From assembly GCA_023376005.1 (NCBI GenBank), contig CM042157.1:55385287-55449286 (forward strand): a DNA stretch of 64,000 nucleotides, in the 5' to 3' direction. Position numbers and translations under genes: made by a program. Shown piece by piece: positions 10,735 to 22,361 of this stretch (the stretch's first letter is position 1; the number at the start of each line of letters is the position of its first letter). The notes under the pieces were generated by a model. That model made no database searches. It was not told where the DNA came from and was given only the letters and a program-made list of their open reading frames with translations. The DNA comes from Doryteuthis pealeii. Lineage: Eukaryota; Mollusca; Cephalopoda; Myopsida; Loliginidae.

Positions 10735-10950
10735 CTTACTTGAGATTGATGTAGAGTAAAATGTCCATATCCATATTGGCTTTACTGTTAAAAGGCCAGG
10801 CAAAAGACAATGTCTCTACTGTTCAATGAACAGAGACAAAAAGAGAATGAGAATGGATTTCTGAGATTACCATACAGCATTCCATAAGGTGCCCAACAGA
10901 CACACCCACTCTCTGAGGTAGACAATTATTTATTGTCTCCCTACAGCAGG
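10735..10950 (-). repeat. Interspersed repeat, 'CACAGGACAGTCC' family, inverted
   Basis: Reverse-orientation member: ACTGTTCAATGAACAGAGAC, GAATGAGAATGGATTTCTGA and GGTGCCCAACAGACAC correspond to complementary blocks at 6635-6865 and 57545-57745. Copy B is at 32150-32345. Confidence 0.5.
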
Positions 10951-11589
10951 AAATACAAATACGTTTCTATGGAATATATGTAAATGACAGAAACAGATAT
11001 TTTCTTCATTTCAAAGTGTTTACTTCTTCAACAGCAATTCTTTTATTAACAATGACTCCACAATAATAAGGAGTTTTTGCTATTAACAGGTCTTCCTTAT
11101 CTATAAGAGATGCTCCAAAAATAAAGCCTCCAATTTCTTTTTTATTCATTTCATTGGTGATAAGAATGTAACCCTTTCCAGATCGACTAGTTAGATTTAG
11201 CTAGGCAAGCATATGTATTTGTTTACAATTTTATCACATCCAATTTCTGTACAAACAACCAAAAACAAATTTACAAGTAAAAATACCATTATCATAGAGC
11301 TGATAACATAATCTTACCAGAATACACAAGTGACACTTTAAAAGTAAAATCTCCTTATTTCAACAGAAACAGAGAGCACAATAGCACTGTTAGATAGAGC
11401 AAGTTTTCAGTTACAAAACAATTATTCATCCAGTCACCATGATTGGTCATGTATTTTTTCAAGATCATTCTAAAAAGTAATGCCTCCTATTTAATATTAT
11501 CCCACATCCCACATCAGAAGTGGATGTTGGTCATATGGCAGTAGTAGTTGAACACTCCAAACCAATAACTTGACTCTTGCCTTGTTACA

Positions 11590-11990
11590 ATTAGAAGCTG
11601 AGCAGCTGTCTGGCAAAAAGCCATCTGACATGAAAACAGATGTCCTATTGTATTCTACCATTCAGAAAAATATTGTACCCACTGATATTCATTGACACTT
11701 GCTAAATGTTTATGAAAACCAAATAATGGATGTGAGCACAGTTAGGCAGTGGGTAATTCATTTCAGCAGTGGCAATAGTAATGTGAATCACAATTCCCGC
11801 TCAATATAACTGTCAAAATGATGAGCACCTTTAATCAGCTCATCTATGCAAATCAGATAGTTACAAGGATAACATATTCCTAACAATGCCATTGTTACTG
11901 CTCTGAAAAAGTGCTACTTCCACCTGTTGCAGACTTTACAAGGACACTCTACAGATGCTGACAAAAATGCATAGTCAATGGTTGTATCTA
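11590..11990 (+). pseudogene. mariner-family transposase relic, N-terminal part (copy A)
   Basis: A frame reads ENQIMDVSTVRQWVIHFSSG near 11710-11775 and later FNQLIYANQIVT near 11835. These match the helix-turn-helix region of mariner transposases as I know them. Stops and frameshifts break it, and the DDE/D catalytic part is not recognisable. Confidence 0.6.
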
Positions 11991-11991
11991 C

Positions 11992-12242
11992 CTAACCCGT
12001 CTGCCACAAGCAAAATGTGACACAAGGTCAATTTTTAAGCAGAGCAAAGCTGGTTTGGATTCACAGTTTTCCTTCTCCTAGACTAGTTGCTTTACCAAGG
12101 TTAAAAAGCCCAGTCTGCCTTTCTATTTACCTATACTGGGGGGGGGGGTCATTATTGCAAAGTGAAATGCTAACAGCATCATCCAGGATTTGGACTCTGG
12201 TCACCAATTCCATTTTCTATTATAATAACCATCATGCTAAAC
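11992..12242 (-). repeat. tRNA-derived cephalopod-type SINE (copy A)
   Basis: Read on the minus strand, a tRNA-like head (ATGATGGTTAT ... GAGTCCAAATCCTGG as B box) is followed by a body with 'CAGACTGGGCTTTTTAACC', 'CTAGTCTAGGAGAAGGAAAA' and 'TTGACCTTGTGTCACATTTT'. The same body is at 43755-43957, 52655-52945, 54165-54415 and 57184-57420. This fits the tRNA-derived SINEs described from octopus and squid (recall). A G-run at about 12140 differs in length between copies. Confidence 0.7.
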
Positions 12243-12389
12243 ATCAATGGTACTATGTGGAAAAATAGTCTGTTGTAACTGAAGACTTGCTCTATCTAAT
12301 GGTATTACTGTGCTTCCTGTATCTGCTGTAGTTTCTGTGACAATAAATAAGAGGTGGCACTTTCAGAGTGTCACATGTATAATTAAATG

Positions 12390-12795
12390 AGAAAATAAAG
12401 AATAGGCATATATGTATTTTATTCATAGTCTGATCTATCCATTCCTTCCAATGGATATTAGTAGGCTTGCTGTAGAACAATGGTTAGAGTGCTTATTTTG
12501 AAAGTCATTGGAAATAAGCTCACTTATCAGTAAAGTATTTGTAAATTCAACATAATACAGTTAGTGCAAATGAGTGAGTAATACCACATTGAATCACTCA
12601 AAAATAATCAAAGATAGCTAATTATATTTAACAAAAAGTAAATAAAATAAACAAAATTTTCTTTAAAATGTGCCATTTGTCAAAAAAAAAATACTCATGA
12701 ATCTTAATGATATAAGAACCTTAAAGAAATGTAAATAAAGATCATTAAAGATGTTTTTTTATGACTTTATGACTTTTTTATACTCAATGTAAGTT
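12390..12795. other. AT-rich intronic sequence, nothing recognised
   Basis: No feature that I can name. Confidence 0.35.
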
Positions 12796-12799
12796 TTTA

Positions 12800-13520
12800 C
12801 ACTATTTTTAACTGGTGGCCTTCTCCAAAGTTCAAGTGATAGCAAGTCTCTTCAGCTCTTTTCACAGTTCTTGTTGATCTCATAGGTCTGGATAGTCTCA
12901 ATCCTTCCAAGGATTTCCTGCGGTCTCTTTTCTAGTTTTTTCAGGATTGTTCCAAGCACTCCAAATGATTGGTATCACTGTCACCTTCATGTTCTATAAT
13001 TTGTTCAATTCTCTGGCAAGGTCCAGGAATTTATCTAACTTTTTAATTTACTTTCACAATATGATCACAATATGTCAATATAAGTTCTTTTCTTATAACA
13101 AATTTGGGTCTTCTGGTCTGGATAGGATGCTCCATTTTTATATTAATTTATTATTTCACTCAGTGAGCATTCATACAAATACTGATTCATTACACTAGAA
13201 ATTAAATGTTAGCAAGTTTTGATATTCCAGCACTCTCCATAGTATTCTAGCTGTCATCTGAATGGTCTTGATTCTTCTTTGGATTTTCAAGTCTTTCAAC
13301 CTTTTTTTACATGGTTCTTTAGCGCTGCACCAACAATGATAGGCACAATTGAAATGGCAAAATCCACAATAAATTTTCTTCTTTACAATAACTAGAAATA
13401 GTCTTCTGATATGGACTGGATAATTTATTGGAACCTAAAAAAGGCACAGAAAATTTTACAGATTCTTCTACTACCATAACAATAACAACAACAATAATAA
13501 TATTTTTTAAAAGATTTATT
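12800..13520 (-). pseudogene. LINE 3' coding tail relic, two overlapping pieces (copy A)
   Basis: On the minus strand, near 13320-13280, a piece reads LKNHVKRLKDLKIQRRIKTI followed by ARILWRVLE. Further downstream, near 13130-12950, another reads RKELILTYCDHI and LKKLDKFLDLA. Both resemble the C-terminal region of site-specific-endonuclease-type LINEs ('GAL..VPK.L...L..L.I' block); that family call is tentative. The order suggests two insertions or a rearranged one. Copies: 34200-34915 and, inverted, about 15690-16480. Confidence 0.45.
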
Positions 13521-13560
13521 TTGTAAAACAGGAATCTGAAACAATATACTTTTTGCTTAC

Positions 13561-13739
13561 GGAGGATTGATAGCTTGGTATAACTGGTAGGAGTTTGTTT
13601 CTCAGATGGAGTTACAGCAATTGGAGGTAATGGGGCAGAAAATTTGGTTTTCAATTCAGGTTTTTTTAACATCTGTATCCAACACAATTTGTTGGAAACG
13701 AGAGGCTCGCTGCTTTTCCTGGTATTTCTTTAAGGCTGG
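13561..13739 (-). CDS. Axonemal dynein heavy chain exon, two single-base insertions (copy A)
   Basis: The acceptor is TTTTCATAG and the donor TCC|GTAAGCAA on the minus strand. It matches the 177-nt exon at 34956-35132, which reads PALKKYQEKQRASRFQQIVL and ends SIPSYQSS. Here it is 179 nt: one extra T in the run near 13670 and one extra A near 13582 shift the frame. Such homopolymer-type indels in otherwise identical DNA suggest consensus error or recent decay. Confidence 0.7.
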
Positions 13740-14119
13740 CTATGAAAATAAATTAATAAAGCTTGTATTAAAACAATTTATTTGTGAAATTTAGTCTATT
13801 TTGAGTCATTCACTATTCTAATTGTTTAATCGATATATCTTACTTTTAATCAAATTTATTTTTGATAACAGTAAAAGTATAAACAAAAATACATTTTAAA
13901 ATATATTCAGAATAAATTCTACCAGACAACTACACCCTTAATACATAAGATATACATCTATTTATATATAAAAACGAATGTGAATTTATATATAAGGATC
14001 AACTACAAAATAAAAGGTTTCAAAAATTTATTGAAAAAAAACATTCAAGATATTTATATTCAAATTGAAATTCTGTAACCAAAAATTGCATAAATACATA
14101 TAAGGCATGTACTTATTTT
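13740..14119 (-). other. AT-rich intron sequence, nothing recognised
   Basis: It contains TATA-rich runs near 13970-14000. No feature is named. Duplicated in B and in the inverted arm. Confidence 0.35.
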
Positions 14120-14648
14120 TTTAGACTGACATACACTGTAATAAGAACACATATAGAATATTGTACTCAGGCCTGGAATACAGTATCTAGACATGCAAAT
14201 AGAGAGTGTAAAACTGCCAACTAAAAACTGACCAGTTTAATTATGTTTTATTTTTTATATGAATATTTTTGTTTGTATAAATTAACTACCACCAAAGAGT
14301 ATTAAATTTAGGGTAGTTTAAGAGTTAACATCATTTGGTGCAGAGCACAAGTTTCTGTGGTTTATGAACCCTAACCAAGAAGTGGAAAGAGGCCTTTAGT
14401 TAGATTATCGCTGCCAGGCTGGTCAGAATGAAGCAACAAGCTGTGAGTTTCTATCTCTTGGATTCCTTTTAAATTGTTCTTCTTTGTTGTATTCTGTTAT
14501 TAAATGCTATTTGTTTTCTTACAGTTTTCACGGTGTTAATTGAATAAAAATTAATTACATCAGTAAGAATTGTCATGCCTTCCCTTTATCCAGACCGGGG
14601 CAGCCATTACAGAGAGTAATATTAAGATAGAAGGGTATACCAAGAAAA
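14120..14648 (+). pseudogene. LINE reverse transcriptase tail relic (copy A, truncated)
   Basis: A frame near 14130-14215 reads RTHIEYCTQAWNTVSRHANRE, the conserved '(V/I)R.H.EY...W.P' block found near the end of CR1/Jockey-type LINE reverse transcriptases. About 350 bp of unrelated DNA interrupts it before coding-like sequence resumes near 14570. The relic continues in copy B to about 36420, but here it stops at the fold-back point. Confidence 0.55.
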
Positions 14649-14651
14649 AGT

Positions 14652-17600
14652 CTTACTGATGTAATTAATTTTATTCAATTAACACCGTGAAACTGTAGAA
14701 AAACAAATAGCATTTAATAACAGATACAACAAAGAAGAACAATTTAAAAAGAATCTCAAGAGATAGAACTCACAGCTTGTTGCTTCATTCTGACGCAGCC
14801 TGGCAGCGATAATCTAACTAAAGGCCTCTTTCACTTCTTGGTTAGGGTTCATAAACCACAGAAACTTGTGCTCTGCACCAAATGATTTAACTCTTAAACA
14901 TACCCTAAATTTAATACTCTTGGTGGTAGTTAATTTATACAAACAAAAATATTCATATAAAAATAAAACATAATTAAACTGGTCAGTTTTTAGTGGCAGT
15001 TTTACACTCTCTATTTGCATGTCTAGATACTGTATTCCAGGCCTGAGTACAATATTCTATATGTGTTCTTATTACAGTGTATGTCAGTCTAAAAATAAGT
15101 ACATGCCTTATATGTATTTATGCAATTTTTGGTTACAGAATTTCAATTTGAATATAAATATCTTGAAATGTTTTTTTTCAATAAATTTTTGAAACTTTTA
15201 TTTTGTAGTGATCCTATATATAAATTCACATTCTGTTTTTATATATAAATAGATGTATATCTTATGTATTAAGGGTGTAGTTGTCTGGTAGAATTTATTC
15301 TGAATATATTTTAAAATGTATTTTTGTTTTATACTTTTACTGTTATCAAAAAATAAATTTGATTAAAAGTAAGATATATCGATTAAACAATTAGAAATAG
15401 TGAATGACTCAAAATAGACTAAATTTCACAAATAAATTGTTTTAATACAAGCTTTATTAATTTATTTTCAATAGCCAGCCTTAAGAAATACCAGGAAAAG
15501 CAGCGAGCTCTGCGTTTCCAACAAATTGTGTTGGATACAGTGTTAAAAAACCTGAATTGAAAACCAAATTTTCTGCCCCATTCTCCAATTGCTGTAACTC
15601 CATCTGAGAAACAAACTCCTACAGTATACCAAGCTATCAATCCTCCGTAAGCAAAAGTATATTGTTCAGATTCCTGTTTTTACAAAATAAATCTTTTAAA
15701 AAATATTATTATTGTTGTTGTTATTGTTATGGTAGTAGAAAGAATCTGTTAAAATTTTCTGTGCCTTTTTTAGGTTCCAATAAATTATCCAGTCCATATC
15801 AGAAGACTATTTCTAGTTATTGTAAAAGAAGAAAATTTATTGTGGATTTTGCCAAATTTCAATTGTGCCTATCATTGTTGGTGGCAGCGCTAAAGAACCA
15901 TGTAAAAAGGTTGAAAGACTTGAAAATCCAAAGAAGAATCAAGACCATTCCAGATGACAGCTAGAATACTATGGAGAGTGCTGGAATATCAAAACTTGCT
16001 AACATTTAATTTCTAGTGTAATGAATCAGTATTTGTATGATGCTGCACTGAGTGAAATAATAAAATTAATATAAAAATGGAGCATCCTATCCAGACCAGA
16101 AGACCCAAATTTGTTATAAGAAAAGAACTTATATTGACATATTGTGATCATATTTGTGAAAGTAAATTAAAAAAGTTAGATAAATTCCTGGACCTTGCCC
16201 AGAGAATTGAACAAATTATAGAACATGAAGGTGACAGTGATACCAATCATTTGGAGTGCTTGGAACAATGCGCCTGAAAAAACTAGAAAAGAGACCGGCA
16301 GGAAATCCTTGGAAGGATTGAGACTTCCAGACCTATGAGATCAACAAGAACTGTGAAAAAGAGCTGAAGAGACTTGCTATCACTTGAACTTTGGAGAAGG
16401 CCACCAGTTAAATAGTGTAAAAACTTACATTGAGTATAAAAAAGTCATAAAGTCATAAAAAAAAACATCTTTAAATGATCTTTATTTACATTTCTTTAAG
16501 GTTTCTTTATATCATTAAGATTCATGAGTAATTTTTTTTTTTGACAAATGGCAGCATTTTTAAAGAAAATTTTGTTTATTTTATTTACTTTTTGTTAAAT
16601 ATAATTAGCTATCTTTGATTATTTTTGAGTGATTCAATGTGGTATTACTCACTCATTTGCACTAACTGTATTATGTTGAATTTACAAATACTTTACTGAT
16701 AAGTGAGCTTATTTCCAATGACTTTCAAATAAGCACTCTAACCATTGTTCTACAGCAAGCCTACTAATATCCATTGGAAGGAATGGATAGATCAGACTTG
16801 AATAAAATACATATATGCCTATTCTTTATTTTCTCATTTAAATTATACATGTGACACTCTGAAAGTGCCACCTCTTATTTATTGTCAGAGAAACTACAGC
16901 AGATACAGGAGCACAGTAATACCATTAGATAGAGCAAGTCTTCAGTTCACAGACTATTTTTCCACATAGTACCATTGATGTTTAGCATGAATGGTTATTA
17001 TAAATAGAAAAGGAATTGTGACCAGAGTCCAAATCCTGGATGATGCTGTTAGCATTTCACTTTGCAATAATGACCCCCCCCCCCAGTATAGGTAAATAGA
17101 AAGGCAGACTGGGCTTTTTAACCTTGGTAAAAGCAACTAGTCTAGGAGAAGGAAAACTGTGAATCCAAACCAGCTTTGCTCTGGCTTAAAAATTGACCTT
17201 GTGTCACATTTTGCTTGTGGCAGACGGGTTAGGTAGATACAACCATTGACTATGCATTTTTGTCAGCATCTGTAGAGTGTCCTTGTAAAGTCTGCAACAG
17301 GTGGAAGTAGCACTTTTTCAGAGCAGTAACAATGGCATTGTTAGGAATATGTTATCGCTTGTAACTATCTGAATTTGCATAAGATGAGCTGATTAAAAGG
17401 TGCTCATCATTTTGACAGTTATATTGAGCGGGATTGTGAATTCACATTACATTGCCACTGCTGAAATGAATTACCCACTGCCTAACTGTGCTCACATCCA
17501 TTATTTGGTTTTCATAAACATTTAGCAAGTGTCAATGAATATCAGTGGGTACAATATTTTTCTGAATGGTAGAATACAATAGGACATCTGTTTTCATGTC

Positions 17601-18195
17601 AGATGGCTTTTTTGCCAGAACAGCTGCTCAGCTTCTAATTGTAACAAGGCAAGAGTCAAGTTATTGGTTTGGAGTGTTCCAACTACTACTGCCATATGAC
17701 CAACATCACTTCTGATGTGGGATGTGGGATAATATTAAATAGGAGGCATTAGCTTTTTAGAATGATCTTTGAAAAAATACATGACCAAATCATGGTGACT
17801 GGATGAATAATTGTTTGTAACTGAAAACTTGCTCTATCTAACAGTGCTATTGTGGCTCTCTTTTCTGTTGAAATAAGGAGATTTTACTTTTAAAGTTCAC
17901 TTGTGTAATTCTGGTAAGATTATGTTATCAGCTCATGATAATGGTATTTTTACTTGTAAATTTGTTTTTGGTTGTTTGTACAGAAATTGGATGTGATAAA
18001 TTGTAAACAAATACATATGCTTGCCTAGCTAAATCTAACTAGTCGATCTGGAAAGGGTTACATTCTTATCACCAATGAAATGAATAAAAAAATTGGAGGC
18101 TTTATTTTTGGAGCATCTCTTATAGATAAGGAAGACCTGTTAATAGGCAAAAACTCCTTTTAATTGTGGAGTCATTGTTAATAAAAGAATTGCTG
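14652..18195 (-). repeat. Inverted copy of 11031-14567 (fold-back arm)
   Basis: CTTACTGATGTAATTAATTT at 14652 starts an almost exact reverse complement of copy A read backwards from 14567. It continues for about 3.54 kb to the base before the N gap, where ...AGAATTGCTG matches 11031. The loop (14568-14651) is 84 bases. Content includes the inverted LINE tail, dynein exon, TIR element, mariner relic and SINE (head at about 16980, + strand). Where A and B differ, this arm often agrees with B (for example near 15200 and 14930), and it also has private indels. That fits a low-quality fold-back read better than an old palindrome. Confidence 0.9.
15475..15646 (+). pseudogene. Inverted duplicate of the dynein exon at 34956-35132
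   Basis: On the plus strand TTTTCAATAG precedes and GTAAGC follows a 172-nt version of the 177-nt exon. Missing bases near 15481, 15540 and 15582 break the frame. It points against the rest of the gene, so it cannot be used by it. Confidence 0.75.
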
Positions 18196-18295
18196 NNNNN
18201 NNNNNNNNNNNNNNNNNNNNNNNNNNNNNNNNNNNNNNNNNNNNNNNNNNNNNNNNNNNNNNNNNNNNNNNNNNNNNNNNNNNNNNNNNNNNNNN
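18196..18295. other. Assembly gap, exactly 100 N
   Basis: A round-number gap usually marks a join of unknown size. The inverted arm stops exactly at its left edge. Confidence 0.98.
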
Positions 18296-18424
18296 AAACT
18301 AGACCCGAAGAAAAAAAAGCTACAACCAAGACACTCTAGAACAGGACTACATATTATGAACATTCAATAATGAGGGGGAACTCAAATCTCCTTGAAGTTG
18401 GAGAATGTTGAACCTGATGATAAA

Positions 18425-18495
18425 GGTATCACTTCCGGACATGCCGACTCATACATGAGACTGGACGGGCGCCATCTTCTAAAATTAAAAATTCA
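18425..18495 (-). promoter_or_regulatory. Promoter-like patch: ETS motif plus YY1/initiator motif
   Basis: Within 70 bp of AT-rich DNA lie ACTTCCGG (ETS type) and, on the minus strand, AAGATGGCGCC (YY1 type, often overlapping the start codon of housekeeping genes). From that ATG the minus strand reads MAPVQSH and then CAT|GTATGAGT, a possible splice donor. No further exon can be linked before the gap. This is motif reading only. Confidence 0.3.
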
Positions 18496-18849
18496 GTCCT
18501 TACCCTGTTACCAGAGTGTGTTGACTTGTTTTTATTCTTCGCTGAAAAACTCAAGTACCCTTTTTATCAACAACTGGGATATAAAAAGTTAAACTATAGC
18601 ATGCGAGAAAACCCAACATTTGTCTACAAGAACTGCACACAAACTAATATTGCCAAAGCTTAAATATTAATCAAGACATTGCTTGTTGCATTAACATTAC
18701 AAAAAGTTTGATATAATGGAGTATCGCTGTAAAGTAGTTACACAACGTGCATCGATTGTTTTACAATAGGAAAATTGTTATGGAAACCTGAACACAACAA
18801 ACCCCTTCTCACAAACTTTGTACATTTCTGCGCTTGGTTTTGATTTTGC

Positions 18850-19430
18850 AAACATCTTGAGATCAAGAACAATTGCTGCTTTTGGGAACAAAGAACTATG
18901 GAGGAACAAAACGAAAGTGTTTCGAGTCTGTCGGCATAAAGATTTGGTGGCAGAGAAAGGGAGATCCTTTGCCTTCCCAACAGAACACCAGTGCAAATAT
19001 AAAACATGGAGGTGGCTTTTTGCAATGTGAGCGGATTGTTTAGTCAGGGGACTAGAAAAATTATTGCAATAATAGCGAATCATGAAATTTGAAGACACTA
19101 TCCAAATTCTGGATGAAATTTACAAGCTCTTCATCACAAATCTTGACTCTAAGGTGGCAACTCTACCCTTTCTGGACAATAATTGATCCCAAACATTAAC
19201 ACTAAACTCAGTACTCGCATTGTCTTCAAAAACAATCACAATGACAGTTCTCTCCATGCCTGACTTGAATCCTATTGAAATCTATTGAGAGACATTGAAA
19301 GTTAACAATGAGATATCAGTCATACAAAAACCTCCAGTGTAACCATTGAAGGTAGAAGAAAATGCGAGAAAGGACTCAATTCAAATCTCATCCCAACAAA
19401 TTTTAGAAAATGATTGCATCAAGTCAAAAG
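18850..19430 (+). pseudogene. Tc1-like transposase relic
   Basis: Plus-strand pieces in order: ELWRNKTKVFRVCRHKD, then EKGRSFAFPTEHQCKYKTWR (the 'W...G.......T.KHGGG' region), MKFEDTIQILDEN near 19082, and near 19260 a P-DLNPIEI-like block for the last catalytic part. Order and spacing fit a Tc1-type DDE transposase. Stops and frameshifts show it is dead. No clear TIRs were found. Confidence 0.6.
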
Positions 19431-19439
19431 ATGAGAGGT

Positions 19440-19690
19440 CATGACTATTGACATTAATATGACGAGCGCGGTAGCCTCACGAGCCCCCGGCCGCCCCCCG
19501 CGCAACCACCAGGCCTCCCTCCATCGCCCCACCACAAAACCTCTACTCGACCCCAAACTACTTATGCGACCCTGACCGCGCGCCGAGTGGCAAGGGGCGA
19601 CCATCGAGATTGAGAGCAAGCACCGCACCCGACTCGAGCAAAACCACGGTCCCGGTATAAACGGCCATTCCTCTCTCAAACAAGGCGGAA
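19440..19690. other. GC-rich island of unknown origin
   Basis: About 250 bp stand out sharply from the AT-rich surroundings (runs such as GAGCCCCCGGCCGCCCCCCG, many CpG). The minus strand is open for 93 codons, but the product is Arg/Trp/Gly-rich and resembles no family I know. It directly follows the Tc1 relic. Options are a CpG-island promoter, a ribosomal-spacer-like insertion, or a foreign or assembly insert. I cannot decide between them. Confidence 0.5.
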
Positions 19691-19939
19691 AATTGTTCAA
19701 GTTTTTTTTAATTTCAATCTGTAGAATTAATTTTGACGTTGTTCTTTCTTATTCATTTGTCTTTTCTTCTTAAATAGTACAAATATAAAACCAAATCTCT
19801 GTGCTTTGAGTTTTATATCTTCTTTTTTCTGTACTTAAATAATCTCATCCAAACAGTCTGGCCATTCATACAGGTATAAATCTAAGAAAAGGTAAAAATA
19901 TTCAATATTCATGGCGTGTATGAATAATTTGTCATTAAC

Positions 19940-20065
19940 TAGTACACACACCATACATACACACACACATACACACCACACATTACATACACACATCAAC
20001 TACACACCATATAATTTCTTATATATAATATTATATATAGAGAGGAGAGAGAGAGAGAGAGCAGA
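19940..20065 (+). repeat. CA-rich, TA and GA microsatellites
   Basis: ACACACACAC-type repeats (19945-20007), a short TA tract and AGAGAGAGAG (20041-20062) follow each other. More TATATA runs lie at 20135-20180. Confidence 0.8.
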
Positions 20066-20189
20066 AAGAGACGAGAGCATAAATCTTTGTTATTTCGTTT
20101 TTATCATATAATTGTAATTTCTGATAACTCTCTCATATATATATAACATATATATATACTATGACTGGGTATATATATACCTGTATCTT

Positions 20190-21411
20190 ATATCCATTTA
20201 AAATTCTGGTTTCATGAAGATTAATATATTAAATATATATCTAAAATGTTCAACGTCTTATAATCCTGCTAAAAAGTGGCTGACCTTTACCATTTTATTA
20301 GATAGACTGACAACATATATTTAAACTTAGAGAGAGACAGAATGAGTGAATATGAGTCGTATGTGAATTGTTGTTCTTTATCCTATCTGTAAGCTTTTAA
20401 TAAAACAAAGAAACCTACAGCCAATATTCACTGTGAGACAAGCAACAAATAACCCAACACAAGGACAATTTTTGAGATAGGTCAATATATAATATATACA
20501 GGAAAAGCTAATTTTCATATATAGTCTATTTATATAACAACTCTTTTGACCTAGACAGAGGTACAGGTATTTCAGACTGAGCATTTTTAACAATATGACT
20601 CACAACGATAATATTTCAAGCTCTCAAAATTTCATCAGATATTAAAAGGCTTAACAGTTCTTCTTTTTTATCACTTTATACAAGTTATACACAAAACTTA
20701 TTATTAAAATAAAACAATAAAATTACAAATGAATAACAAGAACTCAATTTTTTAAATCATTATGCAAATTAGATATCCTATAACTGTGATAAAAGTCATT
20801 TGTTAGTACATATAATAAACATTGCACATCGATCCTGTGTATTAATGGTTAAACATGATATAAGCCATTTTGTTATTAGCATGGGTGAGGACACAAACAA
20901 TTTATATCAATTGTAAGCCTGATACTTTGTGCTGAGCATCATTTTACAATATACTATAAGCCTTATATTTCAGATTTAGGGAGATTATGTAAGATATTAA
21001 TAATAAAAGGCTGAATACAGTGACCATTAACAACCTTTCTTTTAATGGAATGCTGGCATCACTTTAAACAAAGATGTCTGCACCCAAGAGTATTTAAATG
21101 TGCTTTGTGATTGATTTTTTTTTGTGAATTTTTGGCACCTAAGTGTCAAGATGTTGAAAAGGTTGAAAAGGTTAATGTACATGTGTAAGTAATTTGCTAA
21201 GTTTCCTGATTAAAAAAAAAATCTTTTAATTAAATTATGGGATTGCATTAAACAAAAATGGAACAAAGTTTGAATATGTATTCTGCTTTTATGAATTTTG
21301 AGAGCTCAAGTAGAGAATACCTGTGTGCCAAGTGTTTAAAAGGTTAATATCATTAAGAATAGTATTAATTAAAATTCATTTGTTTAACAATTATAAATTA
21401 TGTCTATCCTA
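20190..21411. other. AT-rich sequence, nothing recognised
   Basis: I see no exon of the dynein gene and no named element here. It lies directly left of copy B, so the DNA left of this window could be its partner if the duplication extends further. Confidence 0.35.
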
Positions 21412-21472
21412 TTTACATCTGGTAATTTTATAGGATGCATTGTGTTATGTGTTAAAAAATTAAATACATTAC

Positions 21473-21595
21473 TGGATTAACAATGAAGAGATTTTCCTTC
21501 AAAAATGTTGTGGACTGTTGGATTTTCATCCAACGAATATTGGTGTACCAACGCTTAAAGTGCTTCCACATCTGAAACTGTCCAAAGAAAGGGAA
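21473..21595 (-). CDS. Axonemal dynein heavy chain exon (copy B)
   Basis: Same 123-nt exon as 66-188. The acceptor is a long T-run then CAG, and the donor CCA|GTAATGTA. It is open throughout, phase 0 to phase 0, and ends LFIVNP. In the gene model it is the most 3' coding exon supported in the window. No following exon was found between 21472 and the gap. Confidence 0.8.
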
Positions 21596-22176
21596 CTGAA
21601 AAAAAAAAAAAAAAAAAGATTTAAGTATTTAAATTTATGATGATAACCAAGTTTTACCCTCAAAGGAATTCAGAACTGACAAGTGAAGAAAGCAATTAAG
21701 AAAATAGAATACTAAAAATATTTATGTACACTGTACACATACAAAAACAATGAATACCTACACAAAAACATATTTTTAAAATTATCACTTATTGGCAAAT
21801 AACATTTATACATAAAAATAACACCTGTTCAACTCAACCTCCTGTTATTTGTTTTCCTGATTGCTTGATTTATTTTCTAATTCATTTCAGCATTAAGCTT
21901 TTATTACAATACCTGGAAGACTCCTCTGCTACAATATTAAGCTATATTTTTTTACAAATTCATTAAGCATAATTTGCTAAATTCACACTACCCTTGTAAC
22001 AGCTGATTCCACCTTGAAAGATCATTGATTTCAGATGATAGAAAAGACAGAAGAAAATGTGCAAACTATTCCTCAATAAATTTTACATTCCAAAATGAGA
22101 AGAAAAAAATGCTAAAGATGGTGCATCAACAATGGAGAGGACTTTTATAAAGGGAACAAGTCTCATTAAAATATAC

Positions 22177-22361
22177 AAGGGTAAGCTGAAAAGTTCATAG
22201 GCTGACCAAGATATTCTTATGGAATGTGACCAAATGAGGGTTTTTTTTCACCATAAGTCTCCTTACAGTCCACACACTTCTTCCATCAGTGTTACAGTGC
22301 TTGGACCCCATTGGTCAGAAAACTCATCAACTGCAGATATGAACTTTTCAGCTCACCCTCA
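22177..22361. mobile_element. Short mariner-type deletion derivative with TIRs (copy B)
   Basis: Ends AGGGTAAGCTGAAAAGTTCA and TGAACTTTTCAGCTCACCCT are near-perfect inverted repeats. They are more complete than in copy A. Confidence 0.6.

Larger units (their letters stand above)
11323..12383. mobile_element. DNA element with ~100-bp inverted ends, nested SINE (copy A)
   Basis: The left end (ACACAAGTGACACTTTAAAA through GTTAGATAGAGCAAG and TTTTCAGTTAC, to about 11415) matches the reverse complement of the right end (about 12272-12383: GTAACTGAAGAC, CTTGCTCTATCTAA, TTTCAGAGTGTCACATGT). Between them are a mariner-like transposase relic (+) and a SINE (-). Copies are at 32721-33780 and, inverted, inside 14652-18195. 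Confidence 0.6.

Noticed and set aside
18738..19098. Overlapping minus-strand frames of 95-106 codons
   Set aside because: They are antisense shadows of the Tc1-like relic on the plus strand.
19419..19700. 93-codon frame in the GC-rich island
   Set aside because: GC-rich DNA lacks stop codons by composition. The product resembles no family and has no splice or promoter support.
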